64,000 nucleotides of DNA from Lathyrus oleraceus (lineage: Eukaryota; Streptophyta; Magnoliopsida; Fabales; Fabaceae): assembly GCF_024323335.1 (NCBI RefSeq), contig NC_066581.1, positions 32,174,699 through 32,238,698 on the forward strand, in the 5' to 3' direction. Numbering within the stretch: the first letter of the stretch is position 1; each line of letters starts with the position of its first letter. A program made the position numbers and the translations under genes. Under the pieces are notes generated by a model that saw nothing but the letters and a program-made list of their open reading frames with translations, was not told the DNA's origin and did no database searches. Shown here piece after piece: positions 35,701 through 49,278 of the stretch.

Positions 35701-38406
35701 AACCTCCATAAGTATATCCATGCAAAAATCCAGACCATTTTAAGTTCAATAAGGATGGTAATTAAAATCATGAAGTTGGACATGAATGGTGTGACACAAA
35801 TTGTCACACCTCTATTCAAAAAATCATATCTCATCAACCAGCAATGATAAATTCACAAACTCTATACCAAAATCACCATGAACATGTCTAGTTAAAGCAC
35901 AAAAATTTTCAGCCTCATTGGATTAAGTATCATCATTTCATAAGCAGAATGGCATGGCATACACAAAATGGACACACATGAACAAACCCTAACACATTTT
36001 AAAATCCACACGTGCAAAAAATCTGGAAAAATCATCATAATAAACTAGAGATCAAGAGGAGCATTTCACAAAAAATCCCATCAAATTTGGACAAATATTG
36101 AAGAACTTATGAATTTTTGAAGATTGCCATACAAAATGAAATAAAATAGAAAAAAGAAAATGATTTATTGAAATATTCAAACCGACAGTGGCATAATCGT
36201 AATTAACCGGCCCCTTAAGTGAAACGCTGCGTTTCACTTAAGGGCGTGTCCACGCCTGATTGGCTTCATGGCCAGAAAACCAGAAAAACATGCAAGGCAC
36301 GGGTTCAGCGGATTAAACCAAGTTCTGGGTTCGAAAAAAAATAGGGTTCATGTGTTCTTCAAACAAAACCCAGCTCATGAATCAACTTGCAACCAAAATC
36401 AGAAAACGACATATCCATGTGTTCATCTCACAGAGTACATCAACAGTCCAAGGTTCATTTACACTAACTCATGCTATTATGAAAGAATCGAGCAAAGTAA
36501 AAACTAACAATCAAACATTAAATCCATATTTCTCTCTCAGTTCTCAATGGTTTTTCATGATTCAAAGTTCATTGCAATCAGCATGGAAAGATCTTTAACA
36601 AGCATATCATGATTTCAAGAATAGAGAGAATCGAAAACCAACCTCTTTGAAGATGCAGTTTCGAAACAGTGTTCTTCTGGCCTTGGAATGTAGAAACAGT
36701 AGCTCAATGGTGTTTGTATTGATGAATGGAGGAGTCTTGAAAGCTCAGTTGTCTCAATTCCAGCTCAAAAATCCAACTGCCATGGAAGGGGTTCAATGGA
36801 ACAGTAGCGGAAACAGCTCTACAGTTGGAGATTGATGCTTGCAAAAGGTTCAAAAATGATGGTAGGTGATGCACCAATGAGCAAGGGCACGAGCTCTTTT
36901 GAATTTTTCAGAAAAAAGTCCAAGTGAAGGATGAGAGTTTTTGAGAGGAAATGAATTTTTTGATCTGATTTGTGAATAGTGGCTAGGGTTTTTCAGTCTG
37001 AAATGAGTCATATATACTACTGATTAACAATGCTAAGCTTGGTTAATGAAGTGGTAAGTGAAATTAGCTTAAATGAAGTGTTTTGGTAAATTGTTGAATT
37101 TACTCAAGTTGCATGTGCATGGCATGCTACAGTGCGAAAATGGGCTTAAACAATCTCCAAATGTGGTTTCTGAACATTTGCAATTGGTAGAATGTATTGG
37201 CAAAGCTTAATTTGAAAGTCCATTTTTCACCCCTCTCTTTTTTAATTCAATGCACTTGAAAAAGGCTATTTTGATTTGATGATTTTTGGTGAAATGTGAT
37301 GAAGGATTTGGATAGAGCATATCAAATGTGACTTGTAGCAAAAAACCTCACTCAATTTGGCCAAATGGTTTGAAAGTTATCTCACTTTGAAGTTCAAAAA
37401 TTCTTGAGAATGATTTGATCATAACTTGCCAACCACACATGAGAAATGAGTGTTCTTGGAATTTTTGGAAATGGGAGAAGAAGATCTTCAACTTTCATGT
37501 TGGACAAAAATTCATTTGAAGCTTGTATGATGAAGTAATTTTGAGGAGAAGAACTTTCCATTTTTGGCAAATTCCAATTACAGGTCAACTTACTATTTTT
37601 GGAAACTTCTTGTCTGACCTCAAATTCTTCACTGTGGATGTTTGACATGTTATATGAGGCTTATATGGACATGAATGAGACCTCTCAGACCAATTCCCAC
37701 CATCAAATCACTGATTAAATGCACAATTGACCACTGTTGACTTTGCTAGGGTTTTGGTTGACTGAACCATGTTCTGATGAATTCCAAGCCCTTACCACTT
37801 GAGATCTTGATTCAAAATGATGTCACAACTCATATGAACTCTTGATGAATGATCATGGTGCCCAAATTCTTCAAGAATGGCCACCATCCACTGTCCAATG
37901 AATAATTTGACTATTTTGACCTAGCTTGCTTCATCTGCAAGTAACATGGTTAGATGACAATATTCTTGTACTTTTGGTTAATAGACAGATGAAAAGCAAT
38001 GATATACAAATGCAATACATGCTTGGTGATCAAGAACCACACTCACAAGATAACCCACCCACTAGGAGGGAAGCAAAGGTGTAGAAAGATCCTTGAGGCA
38101 ATGATATGATATGATATGATGCCATGAGGGATCTTAGGGACAAAATTGGGGTCTTACAGGCCCCAGATGACCTGGACATGCACTGATGACCTTGAGCCTC
38201 TAACACTTGGTCAATGAACCCTGATTCATATAAGCTCTCTAGAATCCTCATGTCGCCTTCATCTCAAGGAAATGCTTGGTCTCTTTGCACAGATGGATTC
38301 TCTTGATGTCGGTCTTGACTGATAAGATGCAATGTACTACGCAATGCTAATGACCTAAAAAATGAAATGAATGTATGAATGGGGGGTGCAAATTTGAGGT
38401 GCTACA
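32727..38406 (-). repeat. 5' LTR of element II (about 5.7 kb)
   Basis: On the minus strand it starts TGTAGCACCTCAAATTTGCAC at 38406 and ends CACCGCTACA at 32727. The last kilobase and both ends match the LTR of element I; the middle is diverged. At 38158 there is an internal TGTAAGACCCC, which is the LTR start of elements III-V, preceded by TCTGGGGCC, which looks like an old polypurine tract. The first 248 bases may therefore be an added segment. A TATA-like TATATAT is at 37010-37016. ORFs inside are short and unsupported. Confidence 0.85.
37010..37016 (-). promoter_or_regulatory. Possible TATA box of element II LTR
   Basis: On the minus strand GTAGTATATATGACTC lies about 1.4 kb from the LTR start, the same distance as the TATA-like box in element I. 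It is weaker than those of III and V. Confidence 0.35.
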
Positions 38407-38594
38407 GGATCATAGAACTGCACCAACACACTCATCAGACCTTCATCCACTTGAGTAGCAAGAATAGATAGAAGCTTCCCATGGCGAGCTTTGAACTCCA
38501 AGGGATCTAATACATAGGATGTCAAACTCCTTAACTCTTTCAAGTCGGGTTGTCTGAAACTATACTTCTTCGTATTCCTTCTTTGCTTATCCAT
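38407..38594 (-). pseudogene. ORF1 of element III, N-terminal fragment
   Basis: From ATG 38594 (MDKQRRNTKKYSFRQPDLKE) 62 codons are open to the insertion point of element II, ending QFYDP. Similarity to ORF1 of elements I and II is clear, roughly 80 % by eye. The remainder is outside the window. Confidence 0.85.
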
Positions 38595-39493
38595 GTCTGA
38601 AAATTTGCAAATAAACCTCTTAAGTTCCTTGACAATTTTCTCATTGATGCTGATATGGATGTGTATGTATGCATGAATGCATGGATGCAACAATCACACT
38701 CAAGGATCAAGCAAATCACACCACACAAAGGTCACGGGATGGATCAAGTCATCCTTAATATCAATCATCCATTTTGGTGGATTCCGGCTTAGACCTTATC
38801 AACACCCAAGTTCCATTGATATTGAGGATATACGAGAACGGATCAACCGCGAATCAAGGGTTTGTTGCAAGTCATGAGCATGGAGTCTCGGTTAAGAACC
38901 ACCCAAAGCGAGTGTACTATGGTTAAACCTGACAATCATGTTCTACAAGAGGTTCCCATAGTCATCATCCCCTCTTTCGGATATTATCGGATAAACGACT
39001 ACTCGTATTCCAAAAATATTCTCAAGAGAGACTCTTGTAAGTGTAGTATCGCGTAACAATCGTATCAAATCTTACACTTGAACGATCTTCGCACTACGTC
39101 CTAAAATAGGCCAAGATGGGCTAGGTAATCTAAGGTCCTCGGCTTCTAAGGCATATATTGGAAAGAGTAATGCCTAACCACGACTACTCGAGTGACATTA
39201 TTGATCCCAACATAACCTCCAGCAAGTGAATGGGCTTGCAAGTCAACTTGCTAAGGAATAACTCCACACAAGTCAACAAGACTATGCCATTCTCTTATCA
39301 TAAGTGCACTCGAGTTCGGGTATAGAACTCATCTCACAAGAGACTACCAAGCACACAAGCAATTGATATATCAAGCAATTCATACATTACAAACAATACA
39401 GTCATCCCAAATTTGCACAAAAATATGTCGCAAATAATATAAACATACAATACAACAAAGGTAAAAAGTAGGCAAAACCCATTAGGCAAATAG
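38595..39493 (-). other. Leader of element III
   Basis: Noncoding and colinear with the leaders of I and II. It keeps one stem-loop of the TAATATCAA type (38756-38826) where I and II have two. Confidence 0.7.
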
Positions 39494-39513
39494 TATCCCC
39501 AGCAGAGTCGCCA
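39494..39513 (-). promoter_or_regulatory. Primer-binding site of element III
   Basis: TGGCGACTCTGCTGGGGATA on the minus strand. The terminal CACCGCTACA of the adjacent LTR is missing, so the normal LTR-PBS border has been lost by a small deletion. Confidence 0.75.
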
Positions 39514-39516
39514 CCT

Positions 39517-42500
39517 TTAGATTTATTGACTAAATCAAAAGTAAATCATACAATTCGAGTCGCCACCACACTTCTATTTATCCAAAGGAAAGGTTAGAAA
39601 GCAAACAAAAAAAACCGTGAAGTTTTATCAAATCAAAAACTAATTAAAATGTAAGAGATCTGGGTAAGGGGGTTGGTTATGCAATGGGAAGGTTTTAAGC
39701 ACCCAAAACATCCTTAGTACTCTAAGGGATCCCTTTTTACAAATGTTGTATGGTAGGTTGGTATTTTGTGAAAATATTTGTGCAAACATGATTGGGGAGA
39801 TGAGAGAAGAATATACAACTTATTTACAATTTTGTGTTTGAATGGATAAACCCATTGCCTACGTACCATCTTAAAAAAGGTAGGATCAAAATCTCGTAGT
39901 TCGGGGTAAAAATCTCAAAATAAATTGGTGAATTGATTGGTCAAAATCCTTAAGGTCTTTTGTTATCAAAGGGAGAAAACTCAACCTAAACCACAAATCC
40001 ACCATGTGAGGAGAGCTTCAACATACTAGTGAGGGATCCACCCTATAATAAGTATGGAAGACTTATAGTCCAATCACTAAGGATACAGGTGAGGATTACA
40101 TCAACCTCTATGATAACTTAAACCTAATAGCTAATGCTTATGAAAAGATTTGGTAAAAGTGGCCATTGGAACCACAAAAACAATTGAGTGAGTTGTATTT
40201 ACAAATGAAGAGTATTCACAAAATAAAGTCAAAGTTGACTTAAGATTCAATTCAAAATAAGTGTTATGAAAAGAGTTTGAAAAATCAAAGTCATAGTGCC
40301 TAGGTTTCTAATTTTGAAAGCAATGTTAATGTTTGCACAAAAAAGTTTGGCTTGGGTTAGAGTGGAGAGAAGAAGAGAAAGGCTAGGTCCTAAACATGCA
40401 AAGATGAGAGAAGAGAAATAAGACCACTTGGAGTTCCCTTCTTGAGATCATAAAGATGATCCAAGTTGCTCATCTCCTTTGGATTTAGCAAGCAATAAGA
40501 AATTAACTCAAGCAATCAAGCAAATATTCAATCAAGCTCCTAGGATCTTCCAATTTGGGCTTGTCTCTCTTATCTTGGATGCTCATGACAATGGTCCTTC
40601 TAATTAGCTCGAGTTTGGGATCCCTATCACAAGAACACACAAATCAAAAAGTTCCACAATGCAATAAAAAGAATGGACAAGAGTGAGTTTAGAATTAGGA
40701 GTCCTTTCAATTCATCTTTCAAGATTAAGCATTCTAAAGGCATGAGGCCTAGTTGCTCTTCAACATATTTAGCATTTTAAAGGCATGAGGCCTAGTTTCT
40801 CTTGAAACTCCATTTAGCATAGGTAAGATCCTAAATCTAAGTCCTTTCTCCATTTGCATTGGGTTCACACAAACAAAAACAAAACAAGCACAAGGCAATA
40901 GTATATACACAATAATGTGCTCAAGTGAGCAAAAGGCAAATGGCATAAACATAAACATGAGCTCAAGTGAGCAAAGGGCAAAGACAAATGAATTAATGAG
41001 CAAGAAATTAAATTGCATTAAAGTAAATTGAAAGAATTAAATGCTTGAATTAAAAGTTAGTGATTAGTGGTTAGTGTTAGTGTGCCATAATGCAATTTAG
41101 CGCTATGTTAAGCAATCGTAAGTGGACTAATGTAGTAGTCACACCTATCTGAGGCCGGTCAATAAAACTATAGGTAAATAAACACAAGTTAGAGATCATG
41201 ACTAGTAAGTCAAGCTCCTACAACTTACCATGCCAAAAGAAAAGAAGAATGACCTTGTATGGATTTAGGTTTTTTGTTTGACCAAGAAGCAACCTATCCT
41301 TAATGCAAAGCAAATCACTTGATCTTTGATCAAGATGAATTTGATTTGGATCAAAGAAGGTTAAGCCCCTCATATGTCAAGGCTAACCACCAATTATTAA
41401 CTCATTGGTCAAAAAGAAAAGAAGAAGAAGAAGATGGAAATGGAATGTACATAATTGAAATTCAAAAGACATAACCAAAACACATTGATCAATCATGAAT
41501 GGAATCAACATCAATCAATGGTAAACAGAAGTGAGATGAAGCTTAGAAGTCAAGAAATAACAAAAGTATTTTTGGTATTTTTTGGAATTAAAATAATACT
41601 TGAATTAAAATGAACAAATAAAGGTCAAACTTCAAATCCAATTCAAATCAACTTGGAAAAGTCCAACTGGATCATCATAAGTCTAACATGGTCAAACAAG
41701 GTTTGACAAAAAATTTCATCATTTTTTGAAAATAAATCTCAAATCAATTAAGAAATTGATGAGAATATTTTTCATAGATCCATCATCATCCAAAGATGTT
41801 AAGAAAATATTTTTGGCATTTTTGAATATCAAAAAGTATTTTAAATGAATTAAAAACAATCAGAAATGAAATAATTCACAAAAAATATTAAATGGAATTA
41901 CAAAAATAATTAAAAATCATTTTTAGAAACTAGAATTTAAGAGAAAATTTTTGCAATTGGTCCCATATTTTTGTGATTCCAAATAAAGAAGTTATGAATT
42001 TTTAAAAATAATTGGAATAAAAGAAAATAAAAACAAAAATTAAAAATAGCAAAAATCCTGAGGCGTCGGATCCATTTCATTAATTGACGTGGCTGATCTG
42101 GTGGATGGGAAGCGCGCGCGCATGATGAACCTTGGTCAATAGTGAAACACATTGCATTAAATAAAGTCAATCAAACCAAAAGCCATGATTAGATCTGGAA
42201 GAGTGAATCCAAGGGCTCAGGTTCAAACGCGTGGGGACGATGGTGTACACTACCGTCTTCTCCGGCGAGAAGGCCAGTTCCGGCCACCTGTTGCAGGTTT
42301 TCAAACCTCAACCAAAACGCGCGATCTATACATCATTCGAAAGCTGGGGTGATGTACATCACCCCTGTAACCTTAATTTCCACTCAAGATCCATATAGAG
42401 AAAGAAATCTGAGATAGAAAAATGAGGTGTTCAATCTAAACTTGTTCAATTCACAAAATTAAGATCACAAATCAATTGCCTCTCACATGAGGACTTCAGA

Positions 42501-44342
42501 GATGCCAACAAATAAAAAAATGCTCAATATCCAAAGAGATTCGAATGAAAACAGTTGGAGGGAAAACCTTTGAAGTGCAGTTTGTATGAGCTTGATCCAA
42601 TCCAAATCTTTAGTGCAGCTTGATCTTGAAGTAACAAGGAAGCAAGGCTAAGGATTTTGAAGCTGAAGATCAACCAAGGAAGTTGAAATTCAAGCTTGAA
42701 AAATGGAGAAAAAATTCAGAATTCCTTTAATGGAGGGTTGGGGATTCAGTTGTGTAGAGCTTCAGGCGCCTTTAGGTTGAGATTTGAACTGAGCAAAGCA
42801 TCCTATTTATAGCCAAGGCTGATGGAATGTAATGAGATATTCGTGTGTGCATGAGCTTGGGTCCTCCATGCATGGGCCTGTACAGGCGCATGTAAGGCCC
42901 AAACTCAATTACATTTGAGTGCTGAACACTAATGAATGAAGTTTGGACGTGCAAATGGCAAGGCAATTTAGTGTGCAAGAAGATTTCACATGTTATGCAT
43001 AATTGAACCTAAAACTTCACCTCTTCGAAAATGCCATTTGCAAAATTGAAACATAGTCATGTGGGTAATGGTTTAAAAGGTCTTGACATGAGGAAAAAAT
43101 GTTATGTTGAGCAAAAATTCATTTGGAGTTGGGAAAATATTGAAAACTGGCCATGAAGTTCAATGTACAAATCATGTATATGGAAAATTTACCAAAATGG
43201 ACCAACTTCAAGCCCTTCTGTTTCAATGATGCAAGTATCAAATCACAAAACATTAAACATAAAAGTTGTATATATTTTCAAGACAATCAATTTGGACTTA
43301 AAGTTTACATCATTTAGATTTTTGATGAGAAAGTTACGGGCACTTGAAGTTTGACTTTTTCCCATTTCAATGACTTTGGTCCAAAGTGACCTATAATGTT
43401 TTGTATTATCAAATGTGTTTATTTTAGGATTATGAAATTGTGTCCAACATAACAATTGAATTAGACATCTTAAAATTTCTAATTCACTTGTCCCACCTCA
43501 AAATAATAAAAAATGAGTGAGTTAGGTCCTTAGGAAGTTGACCCACAATTAGGGTTTCAGTCAAAATGACCTATAATGTTTTGAAATGAATGATGACCTT
43601 CCAAGTTTCAAATGAATTTTTTATGAACACCAAAGTTGTCCATATGGTTCTTAAGAACATTTTTTCTCTTAGGGTCATCTTCATTTGGCAAACACATCAA
43701 ATGTTAGGTCTCAGTGGATTTCAAAATAGTCAGATGACTTGACTGATCAACTTCTCAAAGCCAAACTTCAAATCTTGATGAATGGATGATTGAGGACACT
43801 CATATAAGCTCATGTATGCATAAAATGATGAATTAAATAACTTCACTTGATTTTATTTTATCATAGGTTGAGGTTGCTTCATGAGCAAGGCACAATTAAT
43901 GCACAATTAATGCACAATTGAATTAGGGTTTCCTTGGGAGACAATCCTCAAGCCCTTTGGTTTATCCTGATCAAATTGGCAAATTGAGATACTTGGAAGG
44001 CATATATGATGATTGAGAGCTTTGGGAACCATTGTCATGCTTGCTTTCACTTTCATCTGGCCACTTCAATGGGTATAGGAGCCTCCTAGGAGCCTTGGAT
44101 CACATGACTGCTTGAGCTTCAAAGAAAACAAAGTTAGTGACATATTTTTGTGCTTTTGGTTAGTAAACAAAATAAGAAAAGAAATAATATACAATTCAAA
44201 CATGCTTGGTGGTCTCGAACCAACTCACACAAGTCCCAACCCAAGGGTAAAGGAGCCAAGATGCTATGATCCTTGAGGCCAATGAAAATGAGCAATGTTA
44301 TGATGCCATGAGGGATCTTAGGGTCAAAATTAGGGTCTTACA
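39517..44342 (-). repeat. 5' LTR of element III (about 4.8 kb)
   Basis: On the minus strand it starts TGTAAGACCCTAATTTTGACC at 44342 and runs to about 39517, where about 30 terminal bases seem deleted. It shares many blocks with LTRs of element V (for example around 41090-41170 and 46950-47030). Runs of AT-rich sequence and short ORFs carry no recognisable domain. A 40-bp block (AAAGGCATGAGGCCTAGTT) is duplicated at 40736-40800. Confidence 0.8.
42801..42814 (-). promoter_or_regulatory. TATA box of element III LTR
   Basis: GGCTATAAATAGGA on the minus strand, a near-ideal plant TATA box about 1.5 kb from the LTR start, as in the other elements. Confidence 0.65.
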
Positions 44343-45377
44343 CAATGCTGGAATCATGTGAAAAGGAAATTCATTCGTGTATGAAAAGTGGAACTTCAAA
44401 TCTTCCAAATGGTCCTTCAACATTATGCCATGTTAAAGTCATTCATTCTTTGGAAAGGTTAGATCAAGAGGAACGACTTTCATGTTGAACACTTTTTCAT
44501 TTAAAGCTTGGATCATGATGAATTTTGAGGTGGAAGTTTGGAAAATCAAACATATCAAAAACATTTCTAAGTACCAAGCCATATGTTCACTTCTTCCACC
44601 TTGAATAACTTTTTATATGGACTTTAAATGAGAAACGTTACTTCATCAAAGTTGTAGATATTCCAAATCCATTAAATTTGGTCACAAATTTGACCTTATT
44701 TAGATATAGCATGAAGGCGTTATGCATTTTAGAAGTTGAGGAAAATAACATGTTCAATGGTATTGGCCCAAAATGACATATAATGTTTCCTCTTATCACA
44801 TGTATTTGCAAGTTGAATTTGCACTTTCTCCAAACATAAAATTTGAAGTATACACATGGAATTTGATCATGAAACTTTAATGGATTTCATCTCATAAAAG
44901 TTGAGCAATTTATGGTCTTGGGAAGTTGACCTCCAATTTAGAGTTTAAACAAAATGACCTATAATATTTCACCATAAAAAATGACATTCCAAGCAAAACT
45001 GTCTCTAGACCTTAACATGAAAGTTGTTTCAAATGTCATTTAGACTAACTTTGATCTTGGAATGATTTTCATATGACAAAATTTGTAGGAGATAGGGTCT
45101 AGGGAACCCCAATTTTGATCAGTTGACTTCCTATGGTCAACCACCATGAACCAACTTGCTAGCTTGATATTCTCTTGACTTTTGGGACTCATGGAGGATC
45201 ATATATGCATAAGATGGTGAAATGTGAAGTATCCCTTGAAATATTTGATCAATTGGTGAAGAAACTTGTTGAAGAAGTCACATAAGATACCCAGATGAAT
45301 TAGGGTTTCCAAGGAAAACGAACTCCAAACTCTTGGTGAATTCTTGATCAAAATAACATGTGAAGATCATGGGGATC
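44343..45377 (-). repeat. Element IV 3' LTR, middle fragment
   Basis: Aligns with 55570-56550 in the LTR of element V (same orientation). It is bounded by the insertion of element III at 44342 and of element V at 45378. It ends in the GGATC duplication (45373-45377) and continues at 56884. Confidence 0.8.
45373..45377. repeat. Target site duplication GGATC, left copy of element V
   Basis: GGATC precedes the LTR end at 45378 and recurs at 56884-56888 after the LTR start at 56883. Joining the flanks gives continuous LTR sequence of element IV. Confidence 0.88.
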
Positions 45378-47954
45378 TATAGCGGTAAATTCATGATCAT
45401 CAAGCTATGGGTAAGCAAGACATCAAATAACAAGAGTCGCCACCACGCTTTTATTGTTTCCAAGGGAAAAGGGAAAAGTACGAACAAAACCCACAAATAA
45501 GAAGTTTTCAAATCAAAACAAATAAAATTCCAGATATTACAGGTAAGGGGGTTGGTTACACAGAGGGAAGGTGTTAGCACCCAGTGTCCTAGGTACTCCT
45601 AGGAAGCCCTTTCTTGTGTGCATATGTGTTTTTGTACAAATGATTTTTGCAAACAAATAGAATTGAGGGATGATAAAAGAATTCATTAATTATATTTTTG
45701 TGTTTGACAAGACCTTCGGACTTGTGCCTACGTATCAACATAAAAATGAGGGATCAAAACCTCGTAGTCCGTGGTATAAATTTCAAAGTGGATACATTGA
45801 TTTTTAACAAAAATTAAGTTTGAAAGGCACAAAGGCCTAAAATGGCTTGAACGAGTTAGTTCTTTTTGGCTTTTGAAAATTTTAAGTCAAGTATAATTAA
45901 GTATATTTACAAGTTTGATCAAGAAAAGAAAATTGAAAATGCAATGGCATAAGGCCAAAGTTTCTAGTTTGCAAGATGGTCTAAGTTTAGAAAACAAGCA
46001 CAAGCAAAGAAGTTTTTTTTAAAAGGAGGGAGAGATTTTGAAATTAAAGAAGTGGGAGTAGATGAAGAGACTAATCCTAAGCATAAATTTAAAAGTTGAG
46101 AGTTGAAAAGATCTGACCAATGGGCTACAATCCAATAGACAAGAATGTCATATAGAAACCCAAATTCCCCTGGACATTAGAATCAAGCAACAAACAATGC
46201 ACAAAATATCAACTTGAAGAGAAAGGCATCAAATAAAGATAGCCACATCCAAGCTTAGCAACTCCATGATCTTCTTCAAATTTTCCCATGCAGTAGATGA
46301 ATTTTACAATGTATGAGTCACAGGTTCAAAATAACAGCTTCACAATGATCATGTTGCAGATTAACTCAAATGGATCTTCAATGATGTATCAGATGAAGTT
46401 TTCAAATTGCAAGCACTTGGTTACATGAAACTTGGCATTGGCCAAGTCCTTTGCATAGAGAATGTTGCCTAAACTCTAAGTCCAATTGTCTCAGATCAAA
46501 CCAACAGTCAACAGGAGATATTTTTTTAGGGTTTTTATTCTTATTATGTACATTAATGGTCAAAGACCACACAAACAAAAAATATACACAAACAAGATAT
46601 ATAACAAAATATGGTCCAAGTGGACAAAGTGAAAATGACATTAACATAAACAATAAGAATGGTATGAATAATGGCAAATGAATAAGGCTTAAAAATTAAA
46701 TTGCATTAAGAGTAAATGAATTGAAATTAAATGTTAGTTGTTAATGAGTTAGAAGTTAGTATTGCTTTTGCTTTGCTTTTGTTTTAAGTCATTCTTTAAA
46801 GAACACTTAACCCACTTATCACAAGCATGAATTCTTGAACCAAGAAATCTTCCAAAGGAAGGAAAAAATGCAAAGTTTCCACACAATACCATGAAAGAGG
46901 GGAGACTTACAATCTCACTAACTAGAATGCCATGCCTTTTGTTTCAAAATTTAGCGCTATGTTAAGCAATCGTAATTGGACTTATGTAGAAGTCACGACT
47001 ATTTGAGGCCGGGCAATAGAATTTTGGTATTAATGCATGTTAGGGACATAGTATGATGAACTATGCTCATGAAAAATACCACACCCAAAAAAGAATATGC
47101 AAAGTGGGGGGCCTAATCTCATCCACACTTATGTTGATTTTGCAATCAATTAGCCTTAGGATATAGAGATATCATAGGTCCATGACATGAATGCATAAAG
47201 AAGGGAAATGAGATAAAGAGGGAGGGAAAATGGATCAAACTCAAATTGGACAAAGGAGTACTTTTACCAAATTAAGATCATTCATTCATTTTGGGTGATG
47301 GAATGTACATTCCATCAATCCCCTAAATCCAATGCTCTTAACCTAACAAAGTCAAATTAACTTTGACCAAGGCCTAACAACACAAGTCAAACTTACAAAG
47401 TCAATCAAAATGGCTCTACACAATTTATTTGGCATTTATTCAATTAAAAATACTAAAAATAATACATTAAATTAAATATGGTTGGTCAATTTCCTAAAAC
47501 CTCATCAAAATACTAAAGAAATGGCCATGAGATTTATCATAGGTCAAACAAGGTGAAAGGACCTTGGAGAAAACATTTCAGAATTTTTGGAAACTTAAAA
47601 GTATTTTTAAACATTTAAAAATATTCACAAAATCAATTAAATCATGAAAAATATTAATAATGATCCAAAAAATAATTTTAATTCAGAAAATGAAAGAAGA
47701 TTTTATTTAAATTTTTTTGGTGAAACTCTCATATTTTTTGGATCTATATTAAAATTAATATGAATTAATGAAAATCAAAAGAATAAAAATTAAAATCAGA
47801 AAATTAAAAAAACGTGGACCACTTGATCTGCCTCATTAATTGAGGTGGCAAATCAAGTGATTGAGCGCGCACGTTCCATGATGCGCTTGAGTCAACTGAT
47901 CACACGCCTGGTAATCAATATGTACGCTCCTGATTAAAACATTTCAAACTCATC
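45378..47954 (-). repeat. 3' LTR of element V, truncated
   Basis: Matches 52958-54780 but keeps about 0.78 kb (46250-47034) that the other LTR lacks. The terminal base pair has changed (TATAGC instead of TGTAGC at 45378). It stops at 47954 where the SIRE fragment begins; the homologous LTR continues there with unrelated sequence. Confidence 0.82.
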
Positions 47955-47958
47955 TAAT

Positions 47959-49071
47959 GTGTACAGATTGAAGAAAGCCCTATATGGTTTGAAACAAGCT
48001 CATAGGGCTTGGTATGAGAGACTCACAGTGTTCCTCACTAACAATGGATACAGGAAGGGAGGTATTGACAAGACCCTATTTGTTAAGAATCAAGGAGGAA
48101 AACTCATGGTGGCTCAAATATATGTGGATGATATTGTGTTTGGTGGGATGTCAGATCAGATGGTCGAAGATTTTGTTAGACAAATGCAGTCTGAGTTTGA
48201 GATGAGCCTTGTTAGAGAGCTGACCTATTTTCTTGCCCTACAAGTCAAGCAGATGGAAGATTCTATCTTTCTATCTCAAAGCAAATATGCCGAAAATATT
48301 GTTAAGAAGTTTGGCATGGAGAATGCAAGTCATAAAAGAACACTTGCTCCTAGACATTTGAAAGTCTCCAAAGATGAAAATGGTGTTAGTGTATATCAAA
48401 GTCTATACAGAAGCATAATAGGAAGTCTGCTATATCTCACAGAAAGCAGACCTGACATTGCATTTGCTGTAGGTGTTTGTGCTAGATATCAAGCTGAACC
48501 AAAAGTCAGTCACATAAACCAAGTGAAGAGAATACTGAAATATCTCAATGGCACCAGTGACTATGGGATATTATATACTCATGGATCTGGATCTATGCTG
48601 ACTTGTTACTGTGATGCTGACTGGGTTGGAAGTGCTGATGATAGGAAAAGCACATCAGGAGGATGTATCTTCTTAGGGAACAACCTGATATCATGGTTTA
48701 GTAAGAAACAAAATTGTGTGTCCATATCCACTGCTGAAGCTGAATATATAGCAACTGGGAGTAGTTGTTCTCTACTGGTTTGGATGAAACAAATGTTGAC
48801 TGAATACAATGTCACACAAGATGTCATGACATTGTACTGTGACAACCTGAGTGCTATAAATATTTCCAAGAATCCTATTCAGTACAGCAGGACAAAGCAC
48901 ATTAATATTCGCCATCACTTTATTAGAGAACTAGTGGAAGAGAAAATCATAGCCTTGGAGCATGTTACTACTAAATTTCAATTAGCTGACATATTTACAA
49001 AGGCTTTGGATGCTAATCAGTTTGAATGTTTAAGAGGGAAATTAGGGATTTGTATCCATGAGAATTTATAA
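47959..49071 (+). pseudogene. Copia pol, C-terminal part: RT end and RNase H
   Basis: The frame begins inside RT at YRLKKALYGLKQAHRAWYER (normally KQAPRAWY), carries YVDD at codons 55-58, the SRPDIAFAV block, and a full copia RNase H with CDADWVG, STAEAEYIA, LYCDNLSAI and QLADIFTKAL. It ends normally at 49071. There are no stops within it, but the RT lacks its N-terminal half, so it cannot be functional. The first codon is GTG and not a real start. Confidence 0.92.
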
Positions 49072-49278
49072 CAATTAATTTGGAGTGGAAAAGATAATAA
49101 AAATATTGTCTGGCCACTTAATAGAAAGTGCCCCACTTATGGTAAATTATTACCTAGTATTGGAACTACCATCTATACCATTTTCACACGCAACCTCAGC
49201 ACAACCACTTCCATCTTCATCAAACTGTATCGACCATCTCTGCTAGGGCAACAAAAATATTTTCACAAGCTCAACAAG
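49072..49278 (+). other. Spacer between copia pol and envelope-like ORF
   Basis: About 200 noncoding bases. In SIRE elements this interval can hold a splice acceptor for the downstream ORF; none is clear here. Confidence 0.4.

Larger units (their letters stand above)
28617..38406 (-). mobile_element. Element II, proximal part: 5' LTR, leader, ORF1, gag 5' half (minus-strand Ogre)
   Basis: Read from the right: a 5' LTR (38406-32727), PBS, leader with two stem-loops, ORF1, spacer and the first half of gag, broken off at 28622 by element I. The LTR start abuts ORF1 of element III at GGATC (38407-38411), the presumed target duplication whose partner is outside the window. Confidence 0.9.
38407..44342 (-). 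mobile_element. Element III: minus-strand Ogre, 5' part
   Basis: Read from the right: a 5' LTR (44342-39517), PBS, leader and the first 188 bases of ORF1, then cut by element II. The rest lies left of the window. Its LTR start TGTAAGACCC at 44342 abuts LTR sequence of element IV. The presumed target duplication is CAATG (44343-44347); the partner is outside the window. Confidence 0.85.
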
